Counted from the first letter of the stretch, positions 34,594 to 44,354 are shown. The stretch is 64,000 nt of DNA from Corynebacterium timonense (GCF_900105305.1 NZ_LT629765.1:310001-374000), one strand, 5' to 3'. Numbers and translations: made by a program. The notes: generated from the sequence alone by a model not told the origin.

Positions 34594-36099
34594 ATGGCCC
34601 AATTCGTCGACCGCGCCGTCCTGCACCTGCAGGCCGGCGACGGCGGGCACGGCTGCGTGTCCGTCCACAGGGAAAAGTTCAAGCCCCTCGGCGGGCCCGA
34701 CGGCGGCAACGGCGGCCACGGAGGCGACATCGTCTTCGAGGTCTCGCCCCAGGTGCACACGCTGCTCGACTTCCAGTTCCACCCCCACCTCAAAGCCAAG
34801 CGCGGCAACAACGGCGAGGGCGACCACCGCAACGGCGCCCGCGGGGACGACCTCGTCCTCCAGGTGCCCGTCGGCACCGTCGTGCGCTCGGCGGACGGGG
34901 AGATCCTCGCCGACCTCACCGTGCCCGGCACCCGCTTCGTCGCCGCCGAGGGCGGCTTCGGCGGCCTAGGCAACGCGGCGCTGGCCACCGCGAAGCGCAA
35001 AGCCCCCGGCTTCGCCCTCAAGGGCGAGCCCGGCGAGGCGCACGACCTGATCCTCGAGCTGAAGTCGATGGCGGACGTCGGCCTCGTCGGCTTCCCGTCG
35101 GCGGGCAAGTCCTCGCTCATCTCGGTGCTCTCGGCGGCGAAGCCGAAGATCGCTGACTACCCCTTCACCACACTCCAGCCAAACCTGGGCGTGGTCAACG
35201 TCGAGCACGACACCTTCACCATCGCCGACGTGCCGGGCCTCATCCCCGGCGCGAGCCAGGGCAAGGGCCTCGGCCTGGACTTTTTACGCCACATCGAGCG
35301 CACCTCCGTGCTCGCCCACGTGGTGGACGTGGCCACCATGGAGCCGGGCCGCGACCCGCTGAGTGACATCGACGCCATGGAAGCCGAGCTGGGGGAGTAC
35401 GCCGCCGCGCTCGACGCGGACACCGGCCTGGGTGACCTGCGAGAGCGCCCCCGCATTATCGTGCTCAACAAGATGGACGTGCCCGAGGCGCGCGAGCTGG
35501 CGGACTTCCTTGAGCAGGACATCGCCGAAAAGTACGGCTGGCCCGTCTACACCATCTCTACCGTCACCCGCGAGGGGCTCAACGAGCTGAAATGGGCCCT
35601 GTGGGAGATCGTGCGGCGCGCCCGGAGGGCGCGCCCGCGCTCCGAGGTGGCGCCGGCGCCGCAGGTCATCCGCCCGCGCGCCGTGGACGCCGGGCGCTCG
35701 GGCGGCGTCGAGGTCGCGCCCGACCCGGAGTTCGAGGGCGCGTGGCTTGTCACCGGCGAGAAGGTCGAGCGCTGGATCCGTCAGACCGACTTCGAGAACG
35801 ACGAGGCCGTCGGCTACCTGTCCGACCGCCTGAACAAGGCCGGGGTGGAATATCAGCTGCGCAAGCTGGGCGCGAACGAGGGAGACACCGTCACCATCGG
35901 GGAGATCTCCTTCGACTGGGAGCCCTCGATCGGCGGCGACCCGACGCTCGCCGGGCGCGGCCAAGACGCGCGCCTGGGCGGCACGTCTCGGCCCTCCGCG
36001 GCGGAGCGCAAGCGCGCGTCCCAGGCCCGCCGCGGCCTCATCGACGAGTACGACTACGGCGACGGCCAGGAAGCGGACCGCGAGCGCTGGCAGGGCTAG
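34594..36099 (+). CDS. obgE: Obg GTPase
   Basis: The 501-residue protein has the glycine-rich Obg fold (about 1-160, with [13 protein letters not shown]), a G domain with P-loop GFPSAGKSS (about 165-173), [10 protein letters not shown] and NKMD, then the C-terminal OCT domain (about 360-440) and a charged tail. It binds the large ribosomal subunit and links its assembly to growth and (p)ppGpp. The usual place is after rplU-rpmA, as here. AAGAGAAAGG lies upstream of the ATG. Confidence 0.96.
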   Translation: MAQFVDRAVLHLQAGDGGHGCVSVHREKFKPLGGPDGGNGGHGGDIVFEVSPQVHTLLDFQFHPHLKAKRGNNGEGDHRNGARGDDLVLQVPVGTVVRSADGEILADLTVPGTRFVAAEGGFGGLGNAALATAKRKAPGFALKGEPGEAHDLILELKSMADVGLVGFPSAGKSSLISVLSAAKPKIADYPFTTLQPNLGVVNVEHDTFTIADVPGLIPGASQGKGLGLDFLRHIERTSVLAHVVDVATMEPGRDPLSDIDAMEAELGEYAAALDADTGLGDLRERPRIIVLNKMDVPEARELADFLEQDIAEKYGWPVYTISTVTREGLNELKWALWEIVRRARRARPRSEVAPAPQVIRPRAVDAGRSGGVEVAPDPEFEGAWLVTGEKVERWIRQTDFENDEAVGYLSDRLNKAGVEYQLRKLGANEGDTVTIGEISFDWEPSIGGDPTLAGRGQDARLGGTSRPSAAERKRASQARRGLIDEYDYGDGQEADRERWQG

Positions 36100-36144
36100 C
36101 GGTGTGAGGAAGCTCGGCGGGGCTCCGGGCTAGACTTACACCCC

Positions 36145-37278
36145 ATGACGCAGGAGATGACCCAGGAGACGCTTCGCTCGCACATCGCCACCGCCCGCCG
36201 AGTGGTGGTCAAGATCGGAACGTCCTCCCTGGTCAACCCGGATTCCTCGGTCAGCCGCGAGAAGATCGACAGCATCGTCGACGCGCTCGAGGCGCGCATG
36301 GGTGCGGGCAGCGACGTCATCGTGGTCTCCTCGGGCGCGATCGCCGCCGGTGTCGCCCCGCTCGGGCTCAAGGCGCGCCCCCGCGACCTGGCTACCAAGC
36401 AGGCGGCGGCCGCGGTGGGGCAGGTGTACCTGGCGCAGACGTGGGGGGCGTCCTTCGCCCGCTACGGCCGCACCATCGGCCAGGTGCTTCTCACCCAGGC
36501 GGACGCGGGCCGGCGTGAGCGGGCGCGCAACGCCCAGCGCACTATCGACCGGCTGCGCCAGCTGGGCACCGTGCCCATCGTCAACGAGAACGACACGGTG
36601 GCCACCTCCGAGATGCGCTTCGGCGACAACGACCGTCTGTCCGCGATCGTCTCCACCCTCGTCGGCGCGGACGCTCTCGTGCTGCTTTCCGACGTCGACG
36701 GCCTCTACGACCGCCCGCCCGCCGACCCCTCCGCGCGCTTCATCCCCGAGGTGCGCACCGGCAACGACCTCGCGGACATCGCCGCGGGCGACGGCGGCCG
36801 CTTCGGCACCGGCGGGATGGCGGCGAAGGTCTCCGCCGCGCGCCTGGCCACCCGCGGGGGAGTGCCCGTCCTGCTTACCTCGGCCGAGCGGATCTCCGAG
36901 GCGCTGACGAGCGCGGAGGTGGGCACCGTCTTTCACACCCGGCCCTCGTCGCAGCTCTCCGCCTGGAAGTTCTGGGCGCTCTACGCCGCCGACGCGGAGG
37001 GCGTGCTGCGCCTCGACGCGGGCGCCGTGCGCGCCGTGACCAGCGGGGGGACGTCGCTCCTCGCGGTCGGCATCACCGAGATCGAGGGCGACTTCCAACG
37101 CGGCGACATCGTCGAGATCCTCGGGCCCAACGGGGAGGCGGTCGGCCGCGGCGAGGTGGCCTATGACGCCACCGAGCTCCAGCGCATGCTGGGAAAGCAG
37201 ACCTCGGAGCTCGACGTGAGCCAGCGCCGCGCCGTGGTCCACGCTGACTACTTGTCCAACTTCGCGTCGCGCCTGTAG
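36145..37278 (+). CDS. proB: Glutamate 5-kinase
   Basis: A 377-residue kinase with the amino-acid-kinase fold: [33 protein letters not shown] and LSDVDGLYD, followed by a C-terminal PUA domain (about 285-370). It phosphorylates glutamate in the first step of proline synthesis and is feedback-inhibited by proline in the family. The first ATG (36145) is kept; another at 36157 is possible, and neither has a clear ribosome site. The proline partner proA lies 1.8 kb downstream, beyond an opposing thioesterase gene and a dehydrogenase gene. Confidence 0.95.
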   Translation: MTQEMTQETLRSHIATARRVVVKIGTSSLVNPDSSVSREKIDSIVDALEARMGAGSDVIVVSSGAIAAGVAPLGLKARPRDLATKQAAAAVGQVYLAQTWGASFARYGRTIGQVLLTQADAGRRERARNAQRTIDRLRQLGTVPIVNENDTVATSEMRFGDNDRLSAIVSTLVGADALVLLSDVDGLYDRPPADPSARFIPEVRTGNDLADIAAGDGGRFGTGGMAAKVSAARLATRGGVPVLLTSAERISEALTSAEVGTVFHTRPSSQLSAWKFWALYAADAEGVLRLDAGAVRAVTSGGTSLLAVGITEIEGDFQRGDIVEILGPNGEAVGRGEVAYDATELQRMLGKQTSELDVSQRRAVVHADYLSNFASRL

Positions 37279-37296
37279 CGGCGCGGCGCGCTCGCG

Positions 37297-37875
37297 CTAC
37301 TGTGCGGCGAGGTGGTCGAGGCTGGCCTGTGGGACGTCGACAAGCGCGAGGCGGACCTCGCCGGACGCCGCGCCGCCGTTGGGGTCCTCGAAGGCGATGG
37401 CGGTGTGGAGTTTGACGATGCCCTTGTGCAGGCGCGACAGGTCGGTGCCCACGATCTCGAACACGGCGGAAAAGTCGGTGGGGTCGATGGGGCGCGAGTA
37501 GTGGCCGTTGTTGTCCTGGATGAGGATGCTGGGCAGCTGGCGCTCGAGGTAGTCCTGCATGGTCCAGCCGCGGAACAGCCCGACCTCGCCGCTGCGCACG
37601 GCTGCCGCGAGCGCCAGGTACATGAGCTGGTTGTAGCAGATCTGGAACTCGACGGCGTTGAAATGGCCCGTCGCGTCGATGTAGCAGGGCTCGGGGATGC
37701 TAAACGACGCCCGAGCGCGCACCCTCTCGCCCTCGGCGTACTCGCTGGGGACGGCGTCTCCCGTGGGCAGCTCGACGGTCGCGTCGCCGAGGTAGACGGT
37801 GTTGGTGCCCTTGTAGGGGTCCAGGATGGTGGAGTGCAGGTCGTCCCCAGCCTTGATGGTGACGGTCGTGGTCAT
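37297..37875 (-). CDS. FcoT-type acyl-CoA thioesterase
   Basis: The 192-residue hot-dog-fold protein carries IDATGHFNAVEFQICYNQLMY, LFRGWTMQDYLERQLPS and DPNGGAASGEV (quoted in parts), closely matching Mycobacterium tuberculosis Rv0098 (FcoT), a long-chain acyl-CoA thioesterase. It would release fatty acids or a modified acyl group from CoA. In mycobacteria FcoT works beside an isonitrile lipopeptide cluster; no such genes are here. The ATG at 37875 follows GAGAAAGG. It is transcribed against proB and its neighbour, with a perfect palindrome directly upstream. Confidence 0.8.
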   Translation of the reverse strand: MTTTVTIKAGDDLHSTILDPYKGTNTVYLGDATVELPTGDAVPSEYAEGERVRARASFSIPEPCYIDATGHFNAVEFQICYNQLMYLALAAAVRSGEVGLFRGWTMQDYLERQLPSILIQDNNGHYSRPIDPTDFSAVFEIVGTDLSRLHKGIVKLHTAIAFEDPNGGAASGEVRLALVDVPQASLDHLAAQ

Positions 37876-37890
37876 GGTTTTAGCCTTTCT

Positions 37891-37909
37891 CTTATACGTC
37901 GCGTATAAG
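37891..37909. promoter_or_regulatory. Perfect palindrome upstream of the FcoT-type gene
   Basis: CTTATACG-TCG-CGTATAAG is a perfect 8-bp inverted repeat 15 bp before the thioesterase ATG and 45 bp before the divergent dehydrogenase. It is well placed to block transcription in either direction. TATACG/TATAAG may also serve as -10 boxes. Confidence 0.55.
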
Positions 37910-37954
37910 GCAATGATAGGTGTGCCCGCGCGCCCGCCGCTAGATTGGGAAAGC

Positions 37955-38872
37955 ATGAAGTTCGCTTTCCTGCCGAAACCTTGGGACCAGCCCGTCGCCG
38001 AACTCGAGGCGGCCGGCCACACGCATGTCGCCCTCGAGGACAACCCCGACCTGCTGCTGTTCCGCGGCGGCCCCGAACATTTCCCGGAGCGTCTGCCGGA
38101 AAGCGTAAAGGTGGTGCAGGTGTGCTATGCGGGCGTCGAAGCGCTCGTCGAGGCGGGCACCCTCGCCGCCCACGACGTCCGCTGGGCCAACGCAGCCGGG
38201 CTGTACGACGACACCGTCGCGGAATCCACCCTCGCGCTGCTTTTGGCCGTCCTGCACCGGCACAAGGCGGTGAGCCGGGAGTGGAACAACCTCGAGCTGT
38301 TTACGAGCACCCGGTACCTCTTCGACTCCACCAGGCTCGCCCTCATCGGCGCCGGCGGCATCGGGGCCACGCTGATCTCGTACCTCGCGCCCTTCGGGGT
38401 CGAGGTCACGGCGGTGAACCGTTCCGGTCGCCCCGTCGAAGGCGCGGCACGCACCCTCGCCATGTCCGACCCGGAGTTTCCCGCCCTGTGGGGCGAGGCC
38501 GACGTCTTCGTCCTGCTCGCGCCGCTGACCGAGGAGACGCGCCACATCGTCGGCGCGGACGCGCTGGCCCAGATGAGGAGCAACGCCGTGGTCATCAACG
38601 TCGGGCGCGGCCCGCTCGTGGACACCGAGGCGCTCGCCGACGCGCTGGAGGAGGGAAGGATCGCCGGCGCGGGCCTCGACGTCACAGAGCCCGAGCCGTT
38701 GCCCGCCGACCACAGGCTGTGGGACCTGGACACCTGCGTGATCACCCCGCACACCGCCAACATCCCGCGCTACATGAAGGCCCGCATCGGCGGCCTCGCG
38801 CTGGAGAACTGGGAGCTCTTCGCCGCCGGCGAGCGGATGCGCACCGAGGTCGAGGTGGAGCGCGGATACTAG
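37955..38872 (+). CDS. D-isomer-specific 2-hydroxyacid dehydrogenase
   Basis: A 305-residue oxidoreductase with the NAD loop ALIGAGGIGATL (about residues 132-143), NVGRGPLVDT with the catalytic Arg region, an acid in DVTEPEPLP and the catalytic His in TPHTAN. It corresponds to the 'unkdh' gene that lies between proB and proA in Corynebacterium glutamicum. The substrate is unknown; position alone hints at a link with proline or glutamate metabolism, without proof. The ATG at 37955 follows GGGAAAGC. Confidence 0.88.
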   Translation: MKFAFLPKPWDQPVAELEAAGHTHVALEDNPDLLLFRGGPEHFPERLPESVKVVQVCYAGVEALVEAGTLAAHDVRWANAAGLYDDTVAESTLALLLAVLHRHKAVSREWNNLELFTSTRYLFDSTRLALIGAGGIGATLISYLAPFGVEVTAVNRSGRPVEGAARTLAMSDPEFPALWGEADVFVLLAPLTEETRHIVGADALAQMRSNAVVINVGRGPLVDTEALADALEEGRIAGAGLDVTEPEPLPADHRLWDLDTCVITPHTANIPRYMKARIGGLALENWELFAAGERMRTEVEVERGY

Positions 38873-38900
38873 GCAGGGCCGGGTCGCCTTGCCCCTCACA

Positions 38901-38979
38901 CCAGAACCCCAAAAACGGAACCCTAAAAATCCACGAAAACTGGCCCCCGGGGCGGATATTGGGTGTTCTGTTTTTAGAG
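38901..38979 (-). repeat. Dispersed palindromic intergenic repeat, copy B
   Basis: Read on the minus strand it begins CTCTAAAAACAGAACACCC and aligns with copy A (7995-8073) without gaps at 60 of 79 positions. Shared blocks include TAAAAACAGAAC, GGGGGC and GTTTTCG. It lies between the dehydrogenase and proA, 29 bp after the dehydrogenase stop. Confidence 0.75.
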
Positions 38980-39075
38980 TTTCGCTGCGGCGTCCGTGCT
39001 GCGGCGCCCGTACAGCGCGCGCCAGCGGAGCAAACCACGGAACATCCCCGCGCCTGCCCCGGTTAAGCTGTCACC

Positions 39076-40368
39076 ATGACTGATGCGACTGTGACTCCGG
39101 ACCGGGCCGCGGAGCGCGAGGAGGTGCTGGCCATGGCGCGCGCCGCGAAAGAGGTGGCGCCGGTGGTGGCGGCGCTTGGCGCGCCGGCGAAAAACGCTCT
39201 GCTTCTGGCGGCGGCGGGCGCTCTGGTGGAGCGCGCGGCGGAGATCCTCGCGGCGAACGCGGGTGACGTCGAGGCGGGCAGGGCCGCGGGGATGGGCGGC
39301 GCGCTCGTCGATAGGCTTCTGCTCGACGAGTCCCGCCTGGCCGGCATCGCGGGCGGCCTGCGCCTGGTGGCAGGGCTGGCGGACCCGGTGGGCCAGGTGC
39401 TGCGCGGGCACACGATGGATAACGGCATCCGGATGCGCCAGGTGCGCGTCCCGCTGGGGGTGATGGGCATGGTCTACGAGGCGCGCCCCAACGTCACCGT
39501 CGACGCCTTCGGCCTCGCGCTGAAGTCGGGCAACGTGGCGCTTTTGCGCGGCTCGAGTTCGGCGCGGCGCTCGAACGAGGCGCTGGTCACGGTGCTGCAG
39601 GACGTCGCCGAGCAGCACGGGTTGCCGCGCGAAATCGTGCAGCTGGTGCCGTCTGCCAGCCACGATTCGGTCCAGGACCTCATCACGGCACGCGGGCTTG
39701 TCGACGTCATCATCCCGCGCGGCAGCTCCCGCCTCATCGAGTCGGTGGTCACGGGCGCGACGGTGCCCGCCATCGAGACGGGAAGCGGCAACTGCCACTT
39801 CTACGTCGACGCGGCCGCCGACCTCGACAGCGCGATCGCGATGCTCATCAACGGCAAGACGCGGCGCTGCTCGGTGTGCAACGCGACGGAGACGGCGCTT
39901 CTCGACGCCGCCTTGCCCGCCCCCGACAAGCTGCGCGTGGTCCGCGCGCTGCAGGAGGCGGGGGTGACGGTGCACGGGGACGTCGATACGCTCGCTGCGT
40001 TCGGGGCTGAGGGCGTCGTGCCGGCGACGGAGGAGGATTGGGCCGAGGAGTACCTCTCGCTCGACATCGCGGTGGCGGAGGTTGACGGCGTCGAGGGCGC
40101 GATCGACCACATCGCGCGGTACTCGACGGGCCACACTGAGGCGATTGCCTCGCGCGACGCGGAGACGCTGGCGCGCTTTGCCAACGCCGTGGACTCCGCG
40201 GCGGTCATGCTGAACGCGTCCACTGCGTTTACCGACGGCGAGCAGTACGGTTTCGGCGCCGAGATCGGCATTTCGACGCAGAAGCTGCACGCGCGCGGGC
40301 CGATGGGCCTGCCCGAGCTGACGAGCACGAAGTGGATCCTGGAAGGGCAGGGGCAGACGCGGCCCTAA
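39076..40368 (+). CDS. proA: Gamma-glutamyl phosphate reductase
   Basis: The 430-residue aldehyde-dehydrogenase-fold enzyme has the catalytic Cys268 in [26 protein letters not shown] and IPRGSSRLI. It reduces glutamyl-5-phosphate with NADPH to the semialdehyde that cyclises toward proline, completing the step begun by ProB. The ATG at 39076 gives [13 protein letters not shown]; no strong ribosome site is seen. It lies on the same strand as proB but is separated by the thioesterase and dehydrogenase genes, and the repeat just upstream may limit read-through. Confidence 0.96.
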   Translation: MTDATVTPDRAAEREEVLAMARAAKEVAPVVAALGAPAKNALLLAAAGALVERAAEILAANAGDVEAGRAAGMGGALVDRLLLDESRLAGIAGGLRLVAGLADPVGQVLRGHTMDNGIRMRQVRVPLGVMGMVYEARPNVTVDAFGLALKSGNVALLRGSSSARRSNEALVTVLQDVAEQHGLPREIVQLVPSASHDSVQDLITARGLVDVIIPRGSSRLIESVVTGATVPAIETGSGNCHFYVDAAADLDSAIAMLINGKTRRCSVCNATETALLDAALPAPDKLRVVRALQEAGVTVHGDVDTLAAFGAEGVVPATEEDWAEEYLSLDIAVAEVDGVEGAIDHIARYSTGHTEAIASRDAETLARFANAVDSAAVMLNASTAFTDGEQYGFGAEIGISTQKLHARGPMGLPELTSTKWILEGQGQTRP

Positions 40369-40455
40369 AACGAGCCTGGAGCCTGGCTGCGCGGAAACTG
40401 TGCATGGGCTTTATGATGTGGAGGTCACACCCGCCTAGTCATTGAGGATACGACC

Positions 40456-41409
40456 GTGACCTCACTTCGCCGCATGTTTTCTGTCCGCTCGTGGCGCCTG
40501 CGCGCTGCTGCCGCCGTCACCGCCGCTGCCGCCTGCGTGACCGCGACGCTTGTCCCGCTCGGCCCCGCCCCCGAGGCGCAGGCTCAGCAGCACTGCCCGG
40601 CGGCCGCCGTCATCGCCGCGCGCGGCTCGAGGCAGAACAACGCTGTTGTCCGCACAAGCTACTCCCGCCAGGCGGGCTGGGTATCCAACGGCTGGGAGGG
40701 CGAGACCATCCGGGCGTTTTTGCGCCACGCGGAGGGGCGCTACGCCGCCACGCACGGCGGCGCGTCGCTGATGCGCGACGTTGAGGTCCTTGGACTGGAG
40801 CCGAAGTACTACCCGGCGACGTTCCCGGAGTACGACACGCCAGCGGTGGCGGTTCCCGCGACGATCCTCCAGGCTCTCGGCCTGGCGGTCCAGTACGCCA
40901 ACCCCGTCCTCATGACGGCGCGCCGGGCGGGCACCGAGTTCCTCGATTCCGTCAATGCGGGCCGCACGGGCGTGATGCAGCTGATCAACGACTACGAGGC
41001 CTCCACCGGCTGCCGCCCCAGCTACGTGCTGGTCGGCTTTTCCCAGGGCGCGATGATCCTGCTCGAGCACGAGCGAGAGCTCGCCCGCCGCGGCCAGCTC
41101 GCCGGCGTGGTCTACTTCGGTAACCCCAACACCGCCGCCGGCGACCCCTCCACGGTGGGAGTTCCGGGCGGCGGCGCCGGAGGAATGCTCGGCTTTCTGC
41201 CCTTCAACACCCGCACCGCGGCCGCGACGCCGAACCGCGTGAACTACTGCCTGCCGCTGGACGGCGTGTGCGATCTCTCGCCGCAGACGCTGGCGGGCTC
41301 CCGCGGCAACGGCGGAAACCACGGCCGCTACTTCCTCGCGCCCTCGCCGTGGGATAACCAGGTGTCGGACTCCTTCGGCCGCTTCATCGACCAGGTGCGC
41401 TACCACTAG
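40456..41409 (+). CDS. Secreted cutinase-family hydrolase
   Basis: GTG 40456 opens a signal peptide (RSWRLRAAAAVTAAAACV to PEAQAQ). The mature protein has the cutinase/serine-esterase core: the conserved Cys (QQHCPAAAVIAARGS), the nucleophile Ser196 in GFSQGAM, a catalytic Asp/Cys region (LPLDGVCDLSP) and the His in NGGNHGRYFL. Mycobacterial relatives are cutinase-like lipases, esterases or mycolyl-active hydrolases. The likely role is ester cleavage at the cell envelope or in host/skin lipids. GAGGAT lies upstream. It sits between proA and nadD and seems monocistronic. Confidence 0.88.
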   Translation: MTSLRRMFSVRSWRLRAAAAVTAAAACVTATLVPLGPAPEAQAQQHCPAAAVIAARGSRQNNAVVRTSYSRQAGWVSNGWEGETIRAFLRHAEGRYAATHGGASLMRDVEVLGLEPKYYPATFPEYDTPAVAVPATILQALGLAVQYANPVLMTARRAGTEFLDSVNAGRTGVMQLINDYEASTGCRPSYVLVGFSQGAMILLEHERELARRGQLAGVVYFGNPNTAAGDPSTVGVPGGGAGGMLGFLPFNTRTAAATPNRVNYCLPLDGVCDLSPQTLAGSRGNGGNHGRYFLAPSPWDNQVSDSFGRFIDQVRYH

Positions 41410-41460
41410 ACTCTGAATGTTACCTGGATTGTGGGACACGGCCCGATACACTAAAGGCCC

Positions 41461-42078
41461 ATGACGCAGACAGGCTCCCCCCGCCGACGCCGGATTGGCG
41501 TGATGGGCGGCACCTTCGACCCGATTCACCACGGCCACCTTGTCGCGGCGAGCGAGGTCGCGGACCGTTATGGCCTCGAGGAGGTCCTCTTCGTCCCGAC
41601 GGGTCAGCCGTGGCAGAAGGAGGACCGGAAGGTGAGTGATTCCGAGGACCGCTACCTTATGACGGTCATCGCGACGGCCTCGAACCCGCGTTTCAACGTC
41701 TCGCGCGTCGACATCGACAGGCAGGGGCGCACCTACACCATCGACACCCTGACCGATCTGCGCGGCCAGTACCCGGACGCCGAGCTGTTCTTCATCACGG
41801 GCGCCGACGCGCTCGGCTCGATCATGTCGTGGCACCACTGGGACAAAATGTTCGAGCTGGCCGAATTCGTCGGGGTGACCCGCCCGGGCTATGAGCTGCG
41901 CGAGGACATGCTGCCCAACGAGCACCAGGAACGGGTGCACCTCATGGAGATCCCGGCCCTGGCTATTTCCTCCACGGACTGCCGCGAGCGCGCCCGCGAG
42001 GGCCGACCGGTGTGGTACCTGGTGCCCGATGGGGTGGTGCAATATATTGCGAAAAACAACCTCTACACCGGCCCATAA
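41461..42078 (+). CDS. nadD: Nicotinate-nucleotide adenylyltransferase
   Basis: The 205-residue nucleotidyltransferase has [11 protein letters not shown] at 16-26 and the [13 protein letters not shown] motif near the end. It makes deamido-NAD from nicotinate mononucleotide and ATP. The C-terminal [16 protein letters not shown] is typical of the family. It heads the cluster nadD-rsfS-gpgP-degV, the same order as in Mycobacterium tuberculosis. Ribosome site is weak. Confidence 0.95.
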   Translation: MTQTGSPRRRRIGVMGGTFDPIHHGHLVAASEVADRYGLEEVLFVPTGQPWQKEDRKVSDSEDRYLMTVIATASNPRFNVSRVDIDRQGRTYTIDTLTDLRGQYPDAELFFITGADALGSIMSWHHWDKMFELAEFVGVTRPGYELREDMLPNEHQERVHLMEIPALAISSTDCRERAREGRPVWYLVPDGVVQYIAKNNLYTGP

Positions 42079-42152
42079 GTGGCAGGGGAGGGGGCCGACA
42101 TGCGAGAATGACCGCAGCGACGGACCACTTCGGAGATAAGGAACTTCTACAT

Positions 42153-42641
42153 TTGACTGCTTTGCACACCTCCCGTGACCAGGCTGCCGTGGCCGCGCGT
42201 GCCGCTGACGAGAAGCTCGGACGCAACATCGGGGTCATCGACGTCTCCGATGTCCTGGCTATCACCGACATCTTCGTCATCGTCTCCGCGGACAACGAGC
42301 GCCAGGTTGCCGCGATCACGGAAGAGGTCGAAGATGAGATGACCGCGGCGGGCTTCGAACCGAAGCGCCGCGAGGGCAACCGCGAGATGCGGTGGGTGCT
42401 GCTGGATTACGGCTCCATCGTCGTCCACATCCAGCGCGACGCGGAGCGCGAGTTCTACGGCCTCGACCGCCTCTACGCCGATTGCCCCGTTATCGAGGTC
42501 GAGGGCGTCGAACCCTACCAGCGGCCCGATTTCTTCGACGAGGGCGCAGACGGGTCCGCCGTGCGTAGGGTCGACGACATCGACGACCTCCCGCTCGCCG
42601 GTGAGGGCCCCGGCAACGGCGACGACGAGTACCTGTACTAG
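42153..42641 (+). CDS. rsfS: Ribosomal silencing factor RsfS
   Basis: A protein of 162 residues with the RsfS fold: AARAADEKLGRNIGVIDVSD, TDIFVIVSADNERQVAAI, and REGNREMRWVLLDYGSIVVHIQ (quoted in parts). It binds L14 on the 50S subunit and prevents subunit joining in starvation. The TTG at 42153 (MTALHTSRDQ) is taken as the start because AAGGAA lies upstream and the family begins here; an ATG at 42108 would add 15 residues. The C-terminal ~40 residues are an acidic, low-complexity tail. It lies between nadD and the gpgP-like gene. Confidence 0.93.
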   Translation: MTALHTSRDQAAVAARAADEKLGRNIGVIDVSDVLAITDIFVIVSADNERQVAAITEEVEDEMTAAGFEPKRREGNREMRWVLLDYGSIVVHIQRDAEREFYGLDRLYADCPVIEVEGVEPYQRPDFFDEGADGSAVRRVDDIDDLPLAGEGPGNGDDEYLY

Positions 42642-42705
42642 GGGCTCGGAGCCAGGGCTAGGGCCAGAGCTAGGGCCAGGCAGGCCAGCGAGAAGGAGAG
42701 GGACA

Positions 42706-43383
42706 ATGAGCAGACGACTCATCATGCTGCGTCACGGACAGACGGAGTACAACGCCGTGCGCCGGATGCAGGGGCAGCTGGACACGGTGCTCTCGGAGAG
42801 GGGCGTCGAGCAGGCCCGCGCCGCGGCACGCCAGCTCACGGGGGCGGGCGTGACCCGCATCGTCTCCTCCGACCTCGCCCGGGCGCGCCGCACCGCGGAG
42901 ATCGTCGCCGAGGCGCTCGGCGTCGAGGTCACCGAGGATTCTCGTCTGCGCGAGACCCACCTGGGCGAGTGGCAGGGGCTCACCCACGAGCAGGTCGATA
43001 GCGTGCACAAAGGTGCGCGCGCCCACTGGCGCAACAACTCCTCGTGGGCGCCGCCGGGCGGGGAGAGCCGACTAGAGGTGGCGCAGCGCGCTCGTCCGGT
43101 CGTCGATGAGCTCATTGCGTCGTACCCGCAGTGGGAGGACAACGCGGTGCTGATCGTGGCCCACGGCGGCACGATTTCCGCGCTGACGTCGAACCTGCTG
43201 GGCTTCGGCGACGACCAGTACCCGCTGCTCAAGGGGCTGGATAACGTGGCCACCTCGCGGGTGCGCGCCCTGCCGCGCTACACGGGCTTTCCGGAGGGCG
43301 GCGACCCGGACTATAACCCCGCCGACCCGGCACAGGTGGCGTGGTACCTCGACGCGTGGAACCAGGGGCTCAGCGACTCATGA
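42706..43383 (+). CDS. gpgP: Histidine phosphatase, glucosyl-3-phosphoglycerate phosphatase-like
   Basis: The 225-residue protein has the phosphatase core: RHGQTEYN at 9-16 (His10 is the phospho-acceptor), the acid in RLRETHLGEWQG and the second His in VAHGGTISAL. Position after nadD-rsfS and before degV matches Rv2419c (GpgP), which dephosphorylates glucosyl-3-phosphoglycerate in methylglucose-lipopolysaccharide synthesis. A general phosphoglycerate-mutase-like phosphatase is the alternative. GAGAAGGAGAG precedes the ATG. The stop overlaps the degV start (ATGA). A 12-bp repeat (GCCAGGGCTAGG and GCCAGAGCTAGG) lies in its leader at about 42650-42680. Confidence 0.85.
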   Translation: MSRRLIMLRHGQTEYNAVRRMQGQLDTVLSERGVEQARAAARQLTGAGVTRIVSSDLARARRTAEIVAEALGVEVTEDSRLRETHLGEWQGLTHEQVDSVHKGARAHWRNNSSWAPPGGESRLEVAQRARPVVDELIASYPQWEDNAVLIVAHGGTISALTSNLLGFGDDQYPLLKGLDNVATSRVRALPRYTGFPEGGDPDYNPADPAQVAWYLDAWNQGLSDS

Positions 43384-44231
43384 CCGTGCGTATTGTTGTT
43401 GATTCTGCCGCGGGCATCCCCCAGCGAATCGCAGAGCAGCTGGATATCACCGTCGCGCCGCTGCACGTGACCGAGGAGGACGAGGGCGCCGTGACCAGCG
43501 CCTTGTCCGCCATCGAGCTCGCCGCGGTGTACGCGCGCCAGCTCGAGCGGGGCGGCGACGACGGGGTGGTGGCGCTGCACATCTCGAAGAACCTCTCGTC
43601 GACGTGGTCGGCGGCCGTGTCCGCCTCCGCCGTGTTCCCGGGGACGGTGCGCGTTGTGGAGACGGGCACCGCGGGAATGGCGATCGCCGCGGCGGCGATG
43701 GCCGCGGCCTCGATCGCGCGCAACGGGGCCAGCCTCGACGAGTGCGAGGAGATGGCGAAGGCGACGATCGCGCGCTCGCAGACGTGGCTGTACCTGCACC
43801 AGCTCGAGGGGCTGCGCAAGAGCGGCCGCTTGTCGACGGGCACGGCGATGCTCTCGGCAGCACTCCTGGCCACGAAGCCGATCCTGCGCGTCAATGAGGG
43901 AAAGCTGGAACTCGCTGGCAAGACTCGCACGCAGACGAAGGCCTTTTCCAAGCTCACCGAGCTGGTGCTCGAGCGGGCTGACGGTGCGCCCGTCTTCGCG
44001 GCGATCCAGCACAGCGAGGCCGAAGAGGCGGCCGAGGCGCTGGCGCACACGCTGAGCGAGGTGCTTCCCCAGGGTTCGAAGATCATGGTCGAGCCGCTCG
44101 TCGAGGTCATCGGCGTGCACACCGGCCCCGGCGCGGTGGGGCTGTCGGTGGTGTTCTCGGAGGACGACACCCCCGACGATGCTGCTGACGCCGACGACGC
44201 TTCGGGCGCCGATACCACGGACGCCTCGTAA
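43380..44231 (+). CDS. DegV-family fatty-acid-binding protein
   Basis: The 283-residue protein starts MTVRIVVDSAAGIP and carries HISKNLSSTWSAAVSA and ETGTAGMAIAAAAMA, the lipid-binding site of DegV/FakB proteins. FakB proteins present fatty acids to the kinase FakA; no fakA-like gene is in the window, so the partner is unknown. The ATG overlaps the previous stop codon, so translation is coupled to the gpgP-like gene. The C-terminus is an Asp/Ala-rich tail (DDTPDDAADADDASG). Confidence 0.88.
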   Translation: MTVRIVVDSAAGIPQRIAEQLDITVAPLHVTEEDEGAVTSALSAIELAAVYARQLERGGDDGVVALHISKNLSSTWSAAVSASAVFPGTVRVVETGTAGMAIAAAAMAAASIARNGASLDECEEMAKATIARSQTWLYLHQLEGLRKSGRLSTGTAMLSAALLATKPILRVNEGKLELAGKTRTQTKAFSKLTELVLERADGAPVFAAIQHSEAEEAAEALAHTLSEVLPQGSKIMVEPLVEVIGVHTGPGAVGLSVVFSEDDTPDDAADADDASGADTTDAS

Positions 44232-44253
44232 CCGTCGCCCCGCCGCGGTGCGC

Positions 44254-44301
44254 TGTGGATAACACCGCGCGGTCGGTGACGGGTCAACGCACGTATCCAC
44301 A
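44254..44301. promoter_or_regulatory. Two inverted DnaA-box-like sites before comEA
   Basis: TGTGGATAA (44254-44262) is the exact reverse complement of the DnaA box TTATCCACA. GTATCCACA (44293-44301) differs from it by one base and points the other way. Together they make a 9-bp inverted repeat (CTGTGGATA/TATCCACAG). They could bind DnaA as a regulator or titration site. Confidence 0.45.
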
Positions 44302-44354
44302 GGCGCAGCGCGGGCCGTCGCCCTGCGGGGCCGGGGCGCTTAACGTTCGGTGGC

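Noticed and set aside
30021..37909. Word CGTATAAG shared by the TetR upstream site and the FcoT palindrome, as evidence for one regulator
   Set aside because: The same word also occurs inside folC coding sequence (about 15370), so sharing may be chance; the two inverted repeats differ outside it.
42645..42690. Short 12-bp repeats before the gpgP-like gene as a CRISPR-like or regulatory array
   Set aside because: Only about two and a half imperfect units, no spacers; likely simple slippage. No CRISPR array is seen anywhere in the window.
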